Source: Mesostigma viride
Taxonomy: Eukaryota > Streptophyta > Mesostigmatophyceae > Mesostigmatales > Mesostigmataceae
DNA length: 37,626 nt
Assembly: GCA_009746045.1 (NCBI GenBank)
Contig: RPFO01001513.1
Coordinates: 1-37,626, forward strand
Direction of reading: 5' to 3'
Under the pieces are notes generated by a model that worked only from the letters and a program-made list of their open reading frames with translations, made no database searches and had not been told where the DNA came from. The translations under genes and the position numbers were made by a program. Below are positions 1 through 10,207 of the stretch, one piece after another; within the stretch, counting starts at the first letter, position 1, and the number at the start of each line of letters is the position of its first letter.

Positions 1-501
1 ACGCCGCACGCTCCAGCCCGACGCTGACCGCTGTCACTGCCTGCGCAGTGACGACTGTCAGTGCCATCGAGTCTCCAATCTTATTGGTTTCTGCATCGAC
101 AATAATATCGCCATCATGGGAATCCAAGAACACAGGCGCACTGCATCGGCCCGCGGATCAACTGCCCTTGCTGCTGACGACATCAACGGCTGGCGGTTCT
201 ACTACGGCGGCAGCGACGGCACCGGGAACAGGGGCGTCGGTCTCCTCTGCTTCCCGCTCGCCGTATGCCACATGGGCGAACCCCAGCTGGTCAACGCTCG
301 GCTCCTTGTGGCCACTTTTCATTCGATGGAGGGCCACTCGACCTACGCCCTGACGGTGGGCGTCGGTTACGCACCCCACTCCGGCCACCCAGAACAAGAT
401 CGCAAGGACTTCTTTGCTGCGCTGGAGAACCTGGCGAACGGCATCCCTGGTCGCAACTACCTCGCTCTGCTGCTGGACGCCAACGCCACGCTACCACCGG
501 G
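1..501 (+). pseudogene. LINE (RTE-like) endonuclease, N-terminal part, cut by element A
   Basis: The frame starting at base 2 is open through the LTR junction at 501 and encodes the start of an exonuclease-endonuclease-phosphatase (APE-type) domain of a non-LTR retrotransposon. The block IDNNIAIMGIQEHR carries the catalytic Glu in QEHR. It is followed by the YYGGSD..GVG block and LLLDANA, which corresponds to the usual GDFNA motif. In this family the endonuclease nicks target DNA to prime reverse transcription. The true start lies left of the window. The frame stops at 501 because element A inserted there; the matching continuation begins at 24,993. An open frame that runs on into the LTR to about 805 is a by-product of the insertion. 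Confident as a LINE endonuclease, less so for the clade. Confidence 0.85.
497..501. repeat. Target site duplication of element A, left copy (CCGGG)
   Basis: CCGGG lies directly left of the first LTR base and is repeated directly after the 3' LTR at 24,988-24,992. This proves that 502-24,987 is one insertion and fixes its ends. Confidence 0.93.
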
Positions 502-1196
502 AGTTAACGCCAAGCGCATTGGCGTGATCCTGATTCGGCATATCTCTGCGATTCCAGCGCACCGGAACGAGTTCATTCCGACAAGTATCAAGAAAGTTAT
601 GGCGTTCCGACTTCCCGGTCGCGCGCGAGCGCGAGCCGGCTGTTCTTCTAAGTCGGACGTGAATATTTGCCGACGACATATGGGGTCGACAGTAATTCCT
701 GGGCTGACAGGAATTAGGTGCTGTACCTACGACGGTATTGGATTAATACGTCGTACGCAGGAAATAGGAACCTTAACCTGTGGTCTGTTGGTACCGCAGG
801 CTTAGTCCTGGACTTCTAGGTGCAGATGCAATAGTCACTGTGGACTGTGCTCTGTGTCACTGTGCCTGTATGGCAGACCTACTGTATAGGAGTTGGGCGC
901 TGTACAGGTAGTGAATACTGTACCGGGGGTGTTATTACTGAGCAGGCCTCCTAGGCTGCTCAGGACTAGCAAGCACAGTGCACAAGTATATAAACAATAG
1001 GCCAGTGCCAAATGGGCATCTCTTGCGAGCCCGCCTCACGTGTTGTGCCTTGACTTGGCAAGCGCGTGTACAAGCCTCAAGTGTGTGAGCGCTGTAAACA
1101 TTATCCGATTTTAACAAAGCTCCGTTTCCAACCATATTCACACATTGCTGCATTGCAACCATATCCTTCACATTGCGTGTGCGAAGAACGTTAACT
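502..1196 (+). repeat. 5' LTR of element A
   Basis: This 695-bp repeat begins AGTTAACG and ends CGTTAACT, a short terminal inverted repeat instead of the usual TG...CA. It recurs at 24,291-24,987, inverted at 28,783-29,479 and 36,118-36,813, and in a diverged form in element C. It holds the promoter of the element (TATA box at 987-994). Confidence 0.93.
987..994 (+). promoter_or_regulatory. LTR TATA box
   Basis: TATATAAA lies about 200 bp from the LTR end and is conserved at the same place in the LTRs of B and C. It probably places the RNA start some 30 bases downstream. No transcript data support this directly. Confidence 0.6.
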
Positions 1197-1207
1197 CAAA
1201 TTACAAC
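1197..1207 (+). other. Putative primer-binding region of element A
   Basis: CAAATTACAAC directly follows the 5' LTR and is conserved at the same place in B and C, although sequence further on differs in C. Position and conservation suggest the minus-strand primer site. It does not start with TGG, so it cannot pair with a normal tRNA 3' CCA. An internal or half-tRNA primer, as known for Drosophila copia, is possible. Confidence 0.4.
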
Positions 1208-1289
1208 CAGTCTCAGCGGAACGGCCAGGAGGGTCGTTGCCGGTTGCGGTGTGCAGCGTTGACGACGAGAGGAGCTCGTCCGGTGGTGA

Positions 1290-2210
1290 ATGGTGCAGGA
1301 GGAACAACGGCAGCAGGATTTCCGGTTTCGGCAGTCTGCTGGGGGTTCGATTTCTCCTGAATTACGCCGTGTCGTTCGGGATCTATCTTTATTGCTTGCA
1401 GATCGTCCGCCTGTAAATCGCAGCTTCGTGCAATTCGTCGACGACCAGGTCGAAGATTGGGAGCGAATTCTGCGACACGTACAAACCATCGTCATTCCGG
1501 AGCACCGGAGCATCGACGACCTCGAGCAGGAGCTTCACGGGTTGGTCGGCATCCAGACGGTGATTACAGCAGTAGCTGAGCGAGTGCGGACGGAGTTGGC
1601 GGCAAGGCGAGGCGAGGTTGCGGAAGCAGCTGGCGCAGGGCGACACGAGTTTGTACCGACAGTAGCGGGCGCGGGAGTACCACGTGCTTTCGCAGGCGGC
1701 ATCGGCGACGAGGGTGTTGCAGCGGGGCCAGTTAGGCGTGAACGACGCGGAGCGGAGCACTACAGGCGGCTTGCAGAGGTCGGGGCGACAGCGGAAGCCA
1801 TCACCGGAGGACAGCGCGCGACAAGAGTCGGCAGGTTTCCGGAGCGAGTAAGAGTTCCTTTTCAGGAGCTGCCCCCGCCCCTTCGCGTTCGTGTGACGCG
1901 TTGGGAAGAGTTTGCACCTCTTGGGTACGATAGTGACCTTGAGGAGGGAGCAGGGGGTGTCGCTGGGCTAGGCGACGAGACACTTGGCGACCACGAGGTG
2001 CCAAGCTACAATCCGCAGGGTGCCAACGACGGGTTGTCACCTGTCTACTATACCAACGGTGACGATTCAGTCATCGCGGGCCGACAGCGGGTCGACGACG
2101 GCGCAGCAGGTAGCAGGGTACCAGAGCTGATTGTGGTGAGCGACAGCGACGACGACAGCGACAAGGAGAACCAGGACGCGCCTGGGGCCAGCCGTGGTGG
2201 TCTTGCCTGA
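1290..2210 (+). CDS. ORF0: leader protein of unknown function upstream of gag
   Basis: This is a 306-aa open frame between the LTR and gag, not a known Copia component. Residues about 25-110 are rich in charged and leucine residues and look helical, possibly coiled coil. The middle is Gly/Ala/Arg rich. The C-terminus is acidic: Leu280-Ile-Val-Val283 followed by Ser/Asp residues resembles a SUMO-interacting motif, and K292-E-N294 matches a KEN-box degron. It lies 102 bp before gag with stops between them, so it is not a gag extension. B has the same region broken by small indels, yet its acidic tail is unchanged. The start is the first ATG giving the long frame. A nuclear or cell-cycle role is inference only. 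Confidence 0.65.
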   Translation: MVQEEQRQQDFRFRQSAGGSISPELRRVVRDLSLLLADRPPVNRSFVQFVDDQVEDWERILRHVQTIVIPEHRSIDDLEQELHGLVGIQTVITAVAERVRTELAARRGEVAEAAGAGRHEFVPTVAGAGVPRAFAGGIGDEGVAAGPVRRERRGAEHYRRLAEVGATAEAITGGQRATRVGRFPERVRVPFQELPPPLRVRVTRWEEFAPLGYDSDLEEGAGGVAGLGDETLGDHEVPSYNPQGANDGLSPVYYTNGDDSVIAGRQRVDDGAAGSRVPELIVVSDSDDDSDKENQDAPGASRGGLA

Positions 2211-2312
2211 GTGGTAACACTTGGCACTTTCCTTTCTTGTTCAGTAGCTTATATTGCTTTAATTGCTGCTTGGCCACTTGGCTGGCTGTAGCAGATCTGA
2301 ACAGAGGCCATC

Positions 2313-3500
2313 ATGGAGGATGGAGCTATCAACCAACAAGCGGGCTTTCTGGGCTACGCGCGGCGCGGCGCTGGGCTGGATGGACGAGATGGACGCGATG
2401 GACGCGGTGGACGCGATGGACGCGGGGACGGCCAGGCGCTGGGAGACCAGGCTGAGGTGCCAGATAATCAGAGCCAAGGATCGCAGGGCGGTCAGCACGC
2501 GCCAGCCGCAGATCAAGCGGCGCCTAAGCGACCAACCGTTGCTGAGGGGTACGCGGTGCTAGGCCAGTTTCAGTCCATCAAGGACAATTGGCAGCCCCGG
2601 GATGCTGAGAGGATGTTAGAGGACATGAACTTGTACACGGAGATATACAACGGTGACAAGCTTCGCATCCTGGCGTCTAGTGCCTACATAAGGCAGTCGG
2701 CGAGGCGGCTGTTCAAGTTTGTTCGGGAGCGACACGCGGCGGGGGACACCTGGGCGGCGTTTATGACGCGACTCAGGTCGTTCCTGAGTGACAAGAGGAC
2801 CATAGATGGGTCCCACCTGAAGCAAGAATACCTGGACTACAAGCCCATCAAGGGGCAGCTAGTGGTCCACGCCTTTGAAGACTTCGTCAAGCTGAGGGAG
2901 GACGCCATGGCCAAGGGCTTCTTCGTCGCAGATCGGATGGCCATGGGCGACTTTCTCAAGTCGCTGCAGCTGGATCCGGTCACCATGGATAATGTGACCA
3001 TCCACATGCGACAGGTCCATGGCTGGGCAGCCATGACGGACCAGTTGTATGAGTGTTTCAGCGGCAAGTACGTGGGTGGTAAGCGCCCTCGTCAGGGTGA
3101 TGAGGAGGCCGCTGAACCCACGGTTAAGTCCATGAGGGGATCGGGCCACGGGGGCCCAGCGCCCTCGAGAGGGCCTGAGACCTCTTCAAGGGGTCGAGGA
3201 AGGTCCAGGAGGGGGCGTGACAGAAGGGCTGGACGGGGGACCCCGCCGAAGTCGGGACATCCACAGTCCCAGTTTGACTTCAAGAGGGTGGGTGGTCCTC
3301 CCAAGGCTGGGCCCAGCAGTGGGACCTCACGGGACATCAGTCAGGTGGAATGTTATTTCTGCCAGGGGAAGGGTCACTTCAGGAATGAGTGTCCCTCGTA
3401 CCTGAGGCAGGAAGGTCAGAGCAAGCCAGCTCAGGGTGGCAGCAAGGACAAGGCTGGTCCATCCCAGGACAAGGGCAAGGGCAAGGCTGCTGATCATTGA
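2313..3500 (+). CDS. gag: Gag (capsid/nucleocapsid) of element A
   Basis: This 395-aa protein forms the particle and packages element RNA. Residues about 20-40 hold a DGR-type tandem repeat. Residues about 80-260 form the helical capsid-like region of Copia gag proteins. An Arg/Gly/Ser-rich basic region follows. A single CX2CX4HX4C zinc knuckle uses C347, C350, H355 and C360, and the tail is rich in Lys, Gly and Pro. The frame ends in UGA; pol continues in the same frame (see 3,498-3,545). It is almost identical to gag of B, with only a few substitutions (for example in the first 20 residues), so it is intact although the element is dead. Confidence 0.88.
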   Translation: MEDGAINQQAGFLGYARRGAGLDGRDGRDGRGGRDGRGDGQALGDQAEVPDNQSQGSQGGQHAPAADQAAPKRPTVAEGYAVLGQFQSIKDNWQPRDAERMLEDMNLYTEIYNGDKLRILASSAYIRQSARRLFKFVRERHAAGDTWAAFMTRLRSFLSDKRTIDGSHLKQEYLDYKPIKGQLVVHAFEDFVKLREDAMAKGFFVADRMAMGDFLKSLQLDPVTMDNVTIHMRQVHGWAAMTDQLYECFSGKYVGGKRPRQGDEEAAEPTVKSMRGSGHGGPAPSRGPETSSRGRGRSRRGRDRRAGRGTPPKSGHPQSQFDFKRVGGPPKAGPSSGTSRDISQVECYFCQGKGHFRNECPSYLRQEGQSKPAQGGSKDKAGPSQDKGKGKAADH

Positions 3501-3545
3501 CTTGAGCCTGCACACATCCCTGAACCCTGGAGGGTGCCCCCAGGG
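3498..3545 (+). promoter_or_regulatory. Candidate UGA readthrough site between gag and pol
   Basis: The gag stop is UGA followed by CUU. The frame is open beyond it for 12 codons up to the first GTG of pol and then onward. A hairpin can form 25 bases downstream: CCCTGG (3,525-3,530) pairs with CCAGGG (3,540-3,545) across a 9-base loop. UGA followed by C plus a 3' structure is a known leaky context. The same arrangement occurs in B. Function is inferred. Confidence 0.5.
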
Positions 3546-4622
3546 GTGTGTAATGAAGCTGCTAGTGACAGCAGTGAGGGGCAGCCCCATGCTCTAGGAC
3601 AGAGCCTATTGGACACGATGGGGCAAGCTTGGTTACCACAGAGAGTATGCCAGCTGTAGCTGCAGTGGTTACTCGCCAACGTGCCCGCCATGGCGGTGCT
3701 GAGCCTGAGGTAGGACCTGGTGATGTGGACCCAGGTGGATCTCAGAAGCATTCTGACCATGCAGGACTGGCACAGGATGGTCAGGATGAGGATAGGGCTG
3801 GAGACAGTCTGACAGGCACGACCCTGGTGCCTCCTGTACATAAGGGATCTGTACATACCTTGAGTGCTAATAATGACAATAAAAGGTTTTCTCTCTTGTA
3901 TGACATTGCCTCAAGGTTGCATACCATGTTTGGCCATGCAGCTCAGTCTTTGCAAGTTGCTAGACGGCTGGGAGGAAGTGAGTTGTACTCCATCTGCCAA
4001 CAGGTTGCTCAAGCTTGCAAGTGCAGGCTAGTTGCTAGAAAGCCCAAGCAGTCTCATGCCAGGACTCCTATTTTGCAGCCAGGCCATGTGCAGGTAGATA
4101 TTCAGAGAATCAGGGGTTTGAAGCTGCTGGTGGCAGTGGACAGATATACCAAGTACAAGACCCTAGAGATCCTGCCTGACATGGAGAAGCCTACATTGAT
4201 TGCTGCTCTGAAGTTGACAAGGAGCAGGTACCCTGGGTTGGAGTTGTTGCAGTGTGACATTCAGTTTGAGTGCTGTGAGAGCCTGCCAGAGTTTCCAGAG
4301 TTGCTGATTACACCCAGGGAGAGCCACGGCCAGCAAGGGGTGGTGGAGAGAGCCATCCAAGAGATCAAGACTGTGCTGCTGGTGGAGAGGATTCCAAGGA
4401 CGTCATCTACCATTGTGACATCTGCATGGCTACGTTCTGTGGAGGATAGGCTGAACCTGAGGACTCCCATGTTCTTTGGTGACATTGCCATCAATCCTCT
4501 TATGCTGCATACCAGGATGCTGCCAGCTGATGCTGAGCAGGCGTGGAAGGAGAAGCTAGAGGCCAAGTTCCTCAAGCTGAGGCAGAAAGACAAGGGCTGG
4601 AGTGTCCTAGAGCCTAACGTTG
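3501..4622 (+). pseudogene. pol: Element A pol, piece 1: integrase
   Basis: This piece matches residues 1-363 of the intact pol of B. It has the HHCC-type domain (HTMFGH, then CKC), first Asp in QVDIQ, second Asp in QCDIQ and the Glu in VVERA, so the integrase catalytic triad is present. Near 3,596-3,602 one base is missing relative to B, which shifts the frame between the gag stop and the integrase. The open frame therefore restarts around 3,629. The piece ends at 4,622 where element C is inserted; the next codons are at 11,700. Confidence 0.85.
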
Positions 4623-5321
4623 AGTTAACGCCAAGCGCAGTGGCGTGATCCTGATTCGGCATATCTCTGCGATTCCAGCGGCACCGGAACGAGTTCATTC
4701 CGACAAGTATCAAGAAAGTTATGGTGTTCCGACTTCCCGGTCGTGCGCGAGCGCGAGCCGGCTGTTCTTCTAAGTCGTGCGTGAATATGTGCCGACGACA
4801 TATGGGGTCGACAGTAATTCCTGGGCTGACAGGAATTAGGTGCTGAACCTACGACGGTATTGGATTAATACGTCGTACGCAGGAAATAGGAACCTTAACC
4901 TGTGGTCTGTTGGTACCGCAGGCTTAGTCCTGGACTATTGGGTGCAGACGCAATAATCACTGTGGACTGTACTCTGTGGTCACTGTGCCTGTATGGCAGA
5001 CCTACTGTATAGGATCTGGACGCTGTACAGGTTGTTAATACTGTACCGGGGGTGTTAATACTGAGCAGGCCTACGAGGCTGCTCAGGCCTAGCAAAGCAC
5101 AGTGCACAAGTATATAAAGAATAGGCCAGTGCCAACTGGTTAGATCTCTTGCGAGCCCGCCTCACTGGTGTTGCCTTGACTTGGCAAACTTGTGTCTAAG
5201 CACTCACGTGCACGAGTGCTGTAAGCCTATATTTTTAACCAAGCTCCATTCCAACCATTCTCATGATGAATCTATCCGCGCGCATTGGAATCTATCTATC
5301 CCTACACATTGCGCTTTAACT
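4623..5321 (+). repeat. 5' LTR of element C
   Basis: This 699-bp LTR begins AGTTAACG and ends TTTAACT. It is clearly related to the A/B LTR but is a separate subfamily, diverging most in the last 150 bp. It appears identical to 11,001-11,699. Confidence 0.93.
5111..5118 (+). promoter_or_regulatory. LTR TATA box of element C
   Basis: TATATAAA occurs at the same place as in A and B, so the promoter of this non-autonomous copy looks preserved. Confidence 0.55.
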
Positions 5322-7579
5322 CAAATTACAACGATGTTCCGGTTCCATCAAGGCGGTTTACTGCCTGGGCTTCATCGTCGAGTTTAATCCTGCGCTGGAC
5401 TGCTGCGGATACTCGCGGAATCGAGACTAGCGGATAGAAGGGCGTAGCAGATTATCGGTTTATGATGCGTTCCGGGAATGGTTGAGTTCCCAACGACGGC
5501 CGAGGCTAAGTTTATCTTGGAGGTTGTTGGTGGGCGTTTGTACGCCAGGACTAGCTGGATTGGCTGCGTGAAGGTTTCCTGAGCTATCCAGATTGCGGGC
5601 ACGTTATTGGCGACGAATGAGTTTCGTTGCTGGCCTGCTACGTGTTGACGAGCGCTCCTGGCTGTTTCGCATTTCCTGATGACAAGATGTTGCGGAATCG
5701 GCTTTTAGTGATCCTTGTGGGTTGCTGGGTTTTAATGGATCGAGTTATCCAGATTTATCAAGAGTCAACTGCGCATGCGGTTCGGCATGGATCGAGTCGA
5801 GATCATTGGTTGCGTTCCGGTTTGCGGCATGGCTATGCTTTGCAGCTGAGTGAAGCTACGAGTTTCAAGCGTTCGAGATTTGTCGTCAAGCGAAGGCGTT
5901 TCGCTGCCATGGGTGGCGGTCAAGCATGTTGCTGCAGTGTTGGCTACGACAAGCTCGGCTGGTGTTGACTGTCGAGTATGCTGGCGAGTTTTCGCGCATG
6001 TAGTCGACATAGCTGCGAGCTGTGCTGGTCGCGAGCTCGAGGAGCTACGCGAGGCGTCATCTGCAAGGTTGCAGTTTGTGCGGTGTGGAGTTATCCATCG
6101 TCAATCTTTCCAGATTTATATTGCAAAGCTGCAGATTGCTGTCGAGTTCTCTTTATACCGCTTGATGAGCGATTGTGAACGGCGCTGGTGTGGGCGTGTC
6201 GGCAGCTAGAGGGTGAAGTTGTGTCGACTGCGACGAGAGAGCGTCGGCATCTGGGGAGCAGCGAGGAGAAGTTGTTCCTGGTCAATTTTCCGAGTCGCGG
6301 GTGACGGTGTCGACAAGCGGCAAGGTCGGCGGTGTTGTTGTAATTAATAATGGCAGTGCTGCGCGACGTGATGATTGCATTGCTGCGACGCGAGGACGTC
6401 GGGCATCGACTGCGGCGAGAGACGGCAGCAAGAAGAGCGGATGGCCAGGCGAAGTATCGCGGGGCGACTAGAATGTCACAGGCGACCGGGCGAGACGCGA
6501 GTATGCTGGCGCGAGTCGCAGGCGACTGGGTATGTCGCGAGCGACTGGGTGTGCCGCAGGCGACTGGGTATGTCGCGAGCGACCGGGTATGTCGCAGGCG
6601 GCAGATCTAGAGTATGTAGAGCGATGGCAAATGATGGCTGCAGGTTGCAGTTAATTGCATATTTGCTCTCAGCATTCCACTGCTATATGTGGTATGGCGC
6701 TATGAGAATCATGGCATTGAGGCCGTGATTGCAGAACTCGTGGAGTTTGCAAGGAATTAATGGATGGTGCGTCCATTATTAGTTGGCGCGCGTGTACGTG
6801 ACTGGCAGGCAGCTCCTACAAGGTCAGCATTTCCTGAGTCAGCGACTGGCAGGCAGGGATGGTTTTGTTGGTCGGGGGTAGCCAGATAGCGTATAAGGCG
6901 AGAGCTGAAGGGTTCCCATAGCCGGAGGTCTCGCTGAAGACGTGCTGTTTCTGGGTCATGTATGCAGTAGCCGAAGCACAGTTGTGCTGTTCTGCGTGTG
7001 AAGGGGCTTGAGGGCCAAGTAACATGCCGTTTTCTCCACCGCTTGTATGTTGAGTGTGTCCCCGAGCGGGTGTTGAGTACATCATTCCTGTTAAGGGATA
7101 TGTGAGGGACAGCCCCAGGCTCGGTCTAGCATGGTGTTGCTATTCCTTGAAGCATGAACACACTGGGGGATCAGATGCTGAATGTGTTTCCAAAATTACT
7201 GCAATAATTTGACGGTTGTTGGTGACTGGCCTGTTTGCACAGGGTCAGGTTGAGCTCCCATGTGATCTCTGTATTGATGTGTGAGGGTGGGCAACTCACA
7301 GCATTGTGCAGAATGCCCCTGGTCTAGTGCATGACAGGGAAGGGCACCCTTATTACAGTTGTATAAGGGTGTGGATAAGGGCCTCGCGGTTGGCCGTTAC
7401 CACCATGTGCTGGTGTGTAATTAGTGATCGAGACCCAGGAAGTACCTCTTCTGGATTGAAGTGTGGGAAGGGTCTAACAAGTGTTCGGTTTGATGTTTTG
7501 ATTTGTGCCAACAATCTGAAGTCAAGCATTTGCATCTGATTTTCAAGGTTTAGGCAGCTGGGCTTGGCGTGGTGAGCCA
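5322..7579 (+). other. Element C interior, left part: no recognised coding sequence
   Basis: The first 11 bases match the A/B primer region, then similarity to A and B is lost. Open frames of 60-120 residues occur but none shows a recognisable domain. A 19-bp tandem repeat lies at 6,522-6,597. This stretch may be a captured spacer that replaced ORF0, gag and integrase. Confidence 0.6.
6522..6597 (+). repeat. Tandem repeat, four 19-bp units
   Basis: Four adjacent units of the type GCGACTGGGTATGTCGCGA start at 6,522, 6,541, 6,560 and 6,579 with one to a few differences each. More diverged copies may extend it leftward to about 6,479. Confidence 0.8.
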
Positions 7580-8130
7580 GGTGGAAACCAGTTGGCCATA
7601 AATGCTTTGAGTGGTTTTGGAAACATCACCTTAGCAATAATATGCCTGTTCTGTGATCAGCCATTCAAGGACAGGTAAGCTGATGGGAGTCAGTTATACC
7701 TGGGTACCTGAGCTTTGCCAGCTGCAGGTGTAATGCAGAGGATCAGTTTGCTACAGCTGTATCGAGGCCCCAGGGTGACCCTGGCCAGGCCCCTGGGGTA
7801 CCTTCATATACGGTGGTTGGGCAAGCAGACAGGCAGGCTGCACCCCTGGATTGATCGGCCAAACACCAGGCCTGATCGGGTGTGCGCCTATAACTGCGTT
7901 GGGAGGATTCCCAGAGAGATTTTAATGTTGTGGTCTTGGCTAGGCAAAGCACAAGACGGTGCCAAGATGGCTAGCATGCTCATCCAGGTGCTACGTCCTG
8001 AGGCTGCTAACATTAAAGTGGATACCAATGCTCAGGTCTCTGACATGGGATCTTGGTCAGCATACAGGAGAACTGCTGGTCGGTGAGCCAAGTTGCCCCT
8101 GGGTGTCTAGCTTTGTGTTGGGACACACGT
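7580..8130 (+). pseudogene. Decayed pol remnant: integrase tail to protease
   Basis: The nucleotide sequence aligns with element A 11,780-12,275. The linker about CTACAGCTGTATCGAG, the GTGGTTGGGCAAGCAG stretch and the protease start GATACCAATGCTCAGG are all recognisable. Frames are broken by indels and stops, and parts between the blocks are replaced. It shows that the parent of C was an A/B-type element. Confidence 0.75.
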
Positions 8131-9794
8131 GGAAAGGGCCTCAACATGCCTTAGGGGAAAATTAACAGTTGGTTAATAAACCCTAACTTTCCAGTGTTAA
8201 TGGAAAACTGATGATACCCGATATGCACTGGCAGGTTGCCAGAAAATATAACCGTTGGCAGCATTGCTCCTCATCCAAGCAGTGTTCATGGTATATTCTG
8301 CAATATCACTCCTGTATTTACAGTTTATCCATAATAGTGTTCCCCCATACTATGTACAAGACCTGCAGGGTCTGTTGCAAGGGGGTTCCTAATCCTGGAT
8401 TCTCCAATGTGGTACGTTGGAGTGTTGCTGGGTCCAGAGTTCTGTGTCTGCAAGTGAACCTGAGATGCTGTCAGCTTCAGCTGCCCAGTGATACCTGTCG
8501 AGCTTGAAGGTGATGATGAACCAGAAATCCAGAAATCCAGATTTCCAGAATTCAAGAGTTCCAGAGTTCCAGAGATTCCAGTTTCCAGAGATGCAGACCA
8601 GTGTCCTGAGGGGGCTAAATAATATTGTCAAGTGGATCCAGATTTTCCTGTTGAGTTCAGGCTGTCAGAGTGGCAGAGGTCACTACCTGAGTGTTGCCAG
8701 GGGATACATACATGGCTGAGTGCCAGATTTATATTGTCTCCCGTTTTGGCAGTTGCTTACATATATGGTTTCTTGTAGCAACCATGCTGCTTTGGGGAAT
8801 TATTATGTCCTCAAAAAGAAAAAAATGTTGGAACAGTGCAGCATGTTTAAAGTTGGCTACCAGATGGAGAAGAAACCAGATTATGTTTGAAGGGTTGGCA
8901 CAAGCTTCCTGAAGAAAATTTCCAGTCTACAAGGTCCGGGACTATGGAGCCTGCAGAGGATGCTTCAAGAGCAATCTGAAACCTGCTGAATGCTGAAGGC
9001 CGACTGTGGAGGGTATATACAGATCAGCATCTGCATACGTGAGTTGCTGATGATGGATGTGTGATTCCAGTTGACCCTGTCCCTGGCCTGTGCATGTTCA
9101 GATTGATTGCTGTATGACAATCAGCATATGGAAGTTGTGATGGTTCCCAGGTGTGTTGCTATAAAACCATAGGATTTGGTTTCTCCTAGTTTGGAGTTGG
9201 CTGGCCTGGAAGTTATGATTGATCCCAGATGTGATGCTGTGAAACCACATAGTTTGGTTGTCTCCTCATTATGGAGTTGGCTGGTCTTGGGATGATTTAC
9301 TCTGTCCACGACTGTTTTGCTGTAAAACCATGGATTTGGTTTCTCCCAGGGTGATATGGGAGTTGGCTGGTCTGAGGACATGTTTCAGGGACTGAAAAAC
9401 CTTACTGATGTTTGACCTCGGGGTGTTACACTGTCAGATGTGATATGGATCTGTGCACGAGGTAGCCCAAGGTTGGCTCCACGGTGTGGTGCCTTATTCA
9501 GCCTGGGTGGGGTTTTCTTCTCAGTGCCTCTATCATCTGATGCTTATGTGTACCCTGCAATGATGGTTGCTTCATGGTTATCAGTATGGTTGTTCCTGAA
9601 TGAGTTTCAGCCTGACATGTACAGTTTGTATGTGAGGGTTGATCTGTGCTCTGGATAAGGGCATATGTGGCAGGCTGAAGGACCGACGAGAGGGGATCTG
9701 GACAATCTAGCCTAAGAATAACATTACGTTGTTTGCTGGATTTGCTTCAGATATGTATCCCTTGGTCCTTGCCACTAGAGATGTTAGTGCTTAT
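8131..9794 (+). other. Element C interior, middle: degenerate, no gene
   Basis: This corresponds in position to reverse transcriptase but shows no RT motif in any frame. It contains a short run of TTCCAGA-like repeats at about 8,520-8,592 and three degenerate copies of a roughly 80-bp unit at about 9,130-9,375 (GGAGTTGGCTGG and TGGTTTCTCC recur). I see no other feature. Confidence 0.55.
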
Positions 9795-10207
9795 CACGAC
9801 ATGTCCCAAGTTGAGAGGCATGTGGGCGTGGTTTGTTAGCTGCCACCTGTGGGCCCTATCATTGATGATGCACAGCAGAATGCCTGATGAGGTGCTAAGG
9901 ATGAGAAGCCTCGATCGTCATAGCCCAGTTGGTGGAGAGTACCCCTGATCTGATTTTGTCTGGGATTGACTTTGCCCAGCCTAACACCTTGGAGATCTTT
10001 GTTGACAGTTCCATGGATGCTCGCCAGGTCACTAAGGTCAGGGGGAGATCTGCTGCTCTGTTTGCTTTCTATCAGAGCAGGGCAAGTTTGTTCAGCTGGT
10101 ACAGCAGACTGCAGAAGAGGGTCTGTATCAGTTCGGATGTGGCAGAGTGCAGGGCCATATGTGAGGGGATCCAGTCCAGCTTGTACATAAAGGAGTTAGT
10201 GCTGGAG
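9795..10207 (+). pseudogene. Decayed pol remnant: end of RT to RNase H
   Basis: This aligns with element A 22,872-23,270. The encoded block begins LEIFVDSSMDARQVTK and reaches SSDVAECRA, the RNase H core with two acidic residues. Everything after LYIKELVLEL is missing, including the third Asp (TDS) and the ADALTK end, so it cannot be functional. Confidence 0.85.

Noticed and set aside
116-805. A single 229-aa gene across 501
   Set aside because: The first part is LINE endonuclease; the rest is LTR sequence read through by chance. The TSD at 497-501 marks the junction.
935-1171. Small conserved proteins within the LTRs (60-105 aa, repeated in several places)
   Set aside because: They recur only because the LTR is repeated; no codon or domain signal, and they overlap the promoter.
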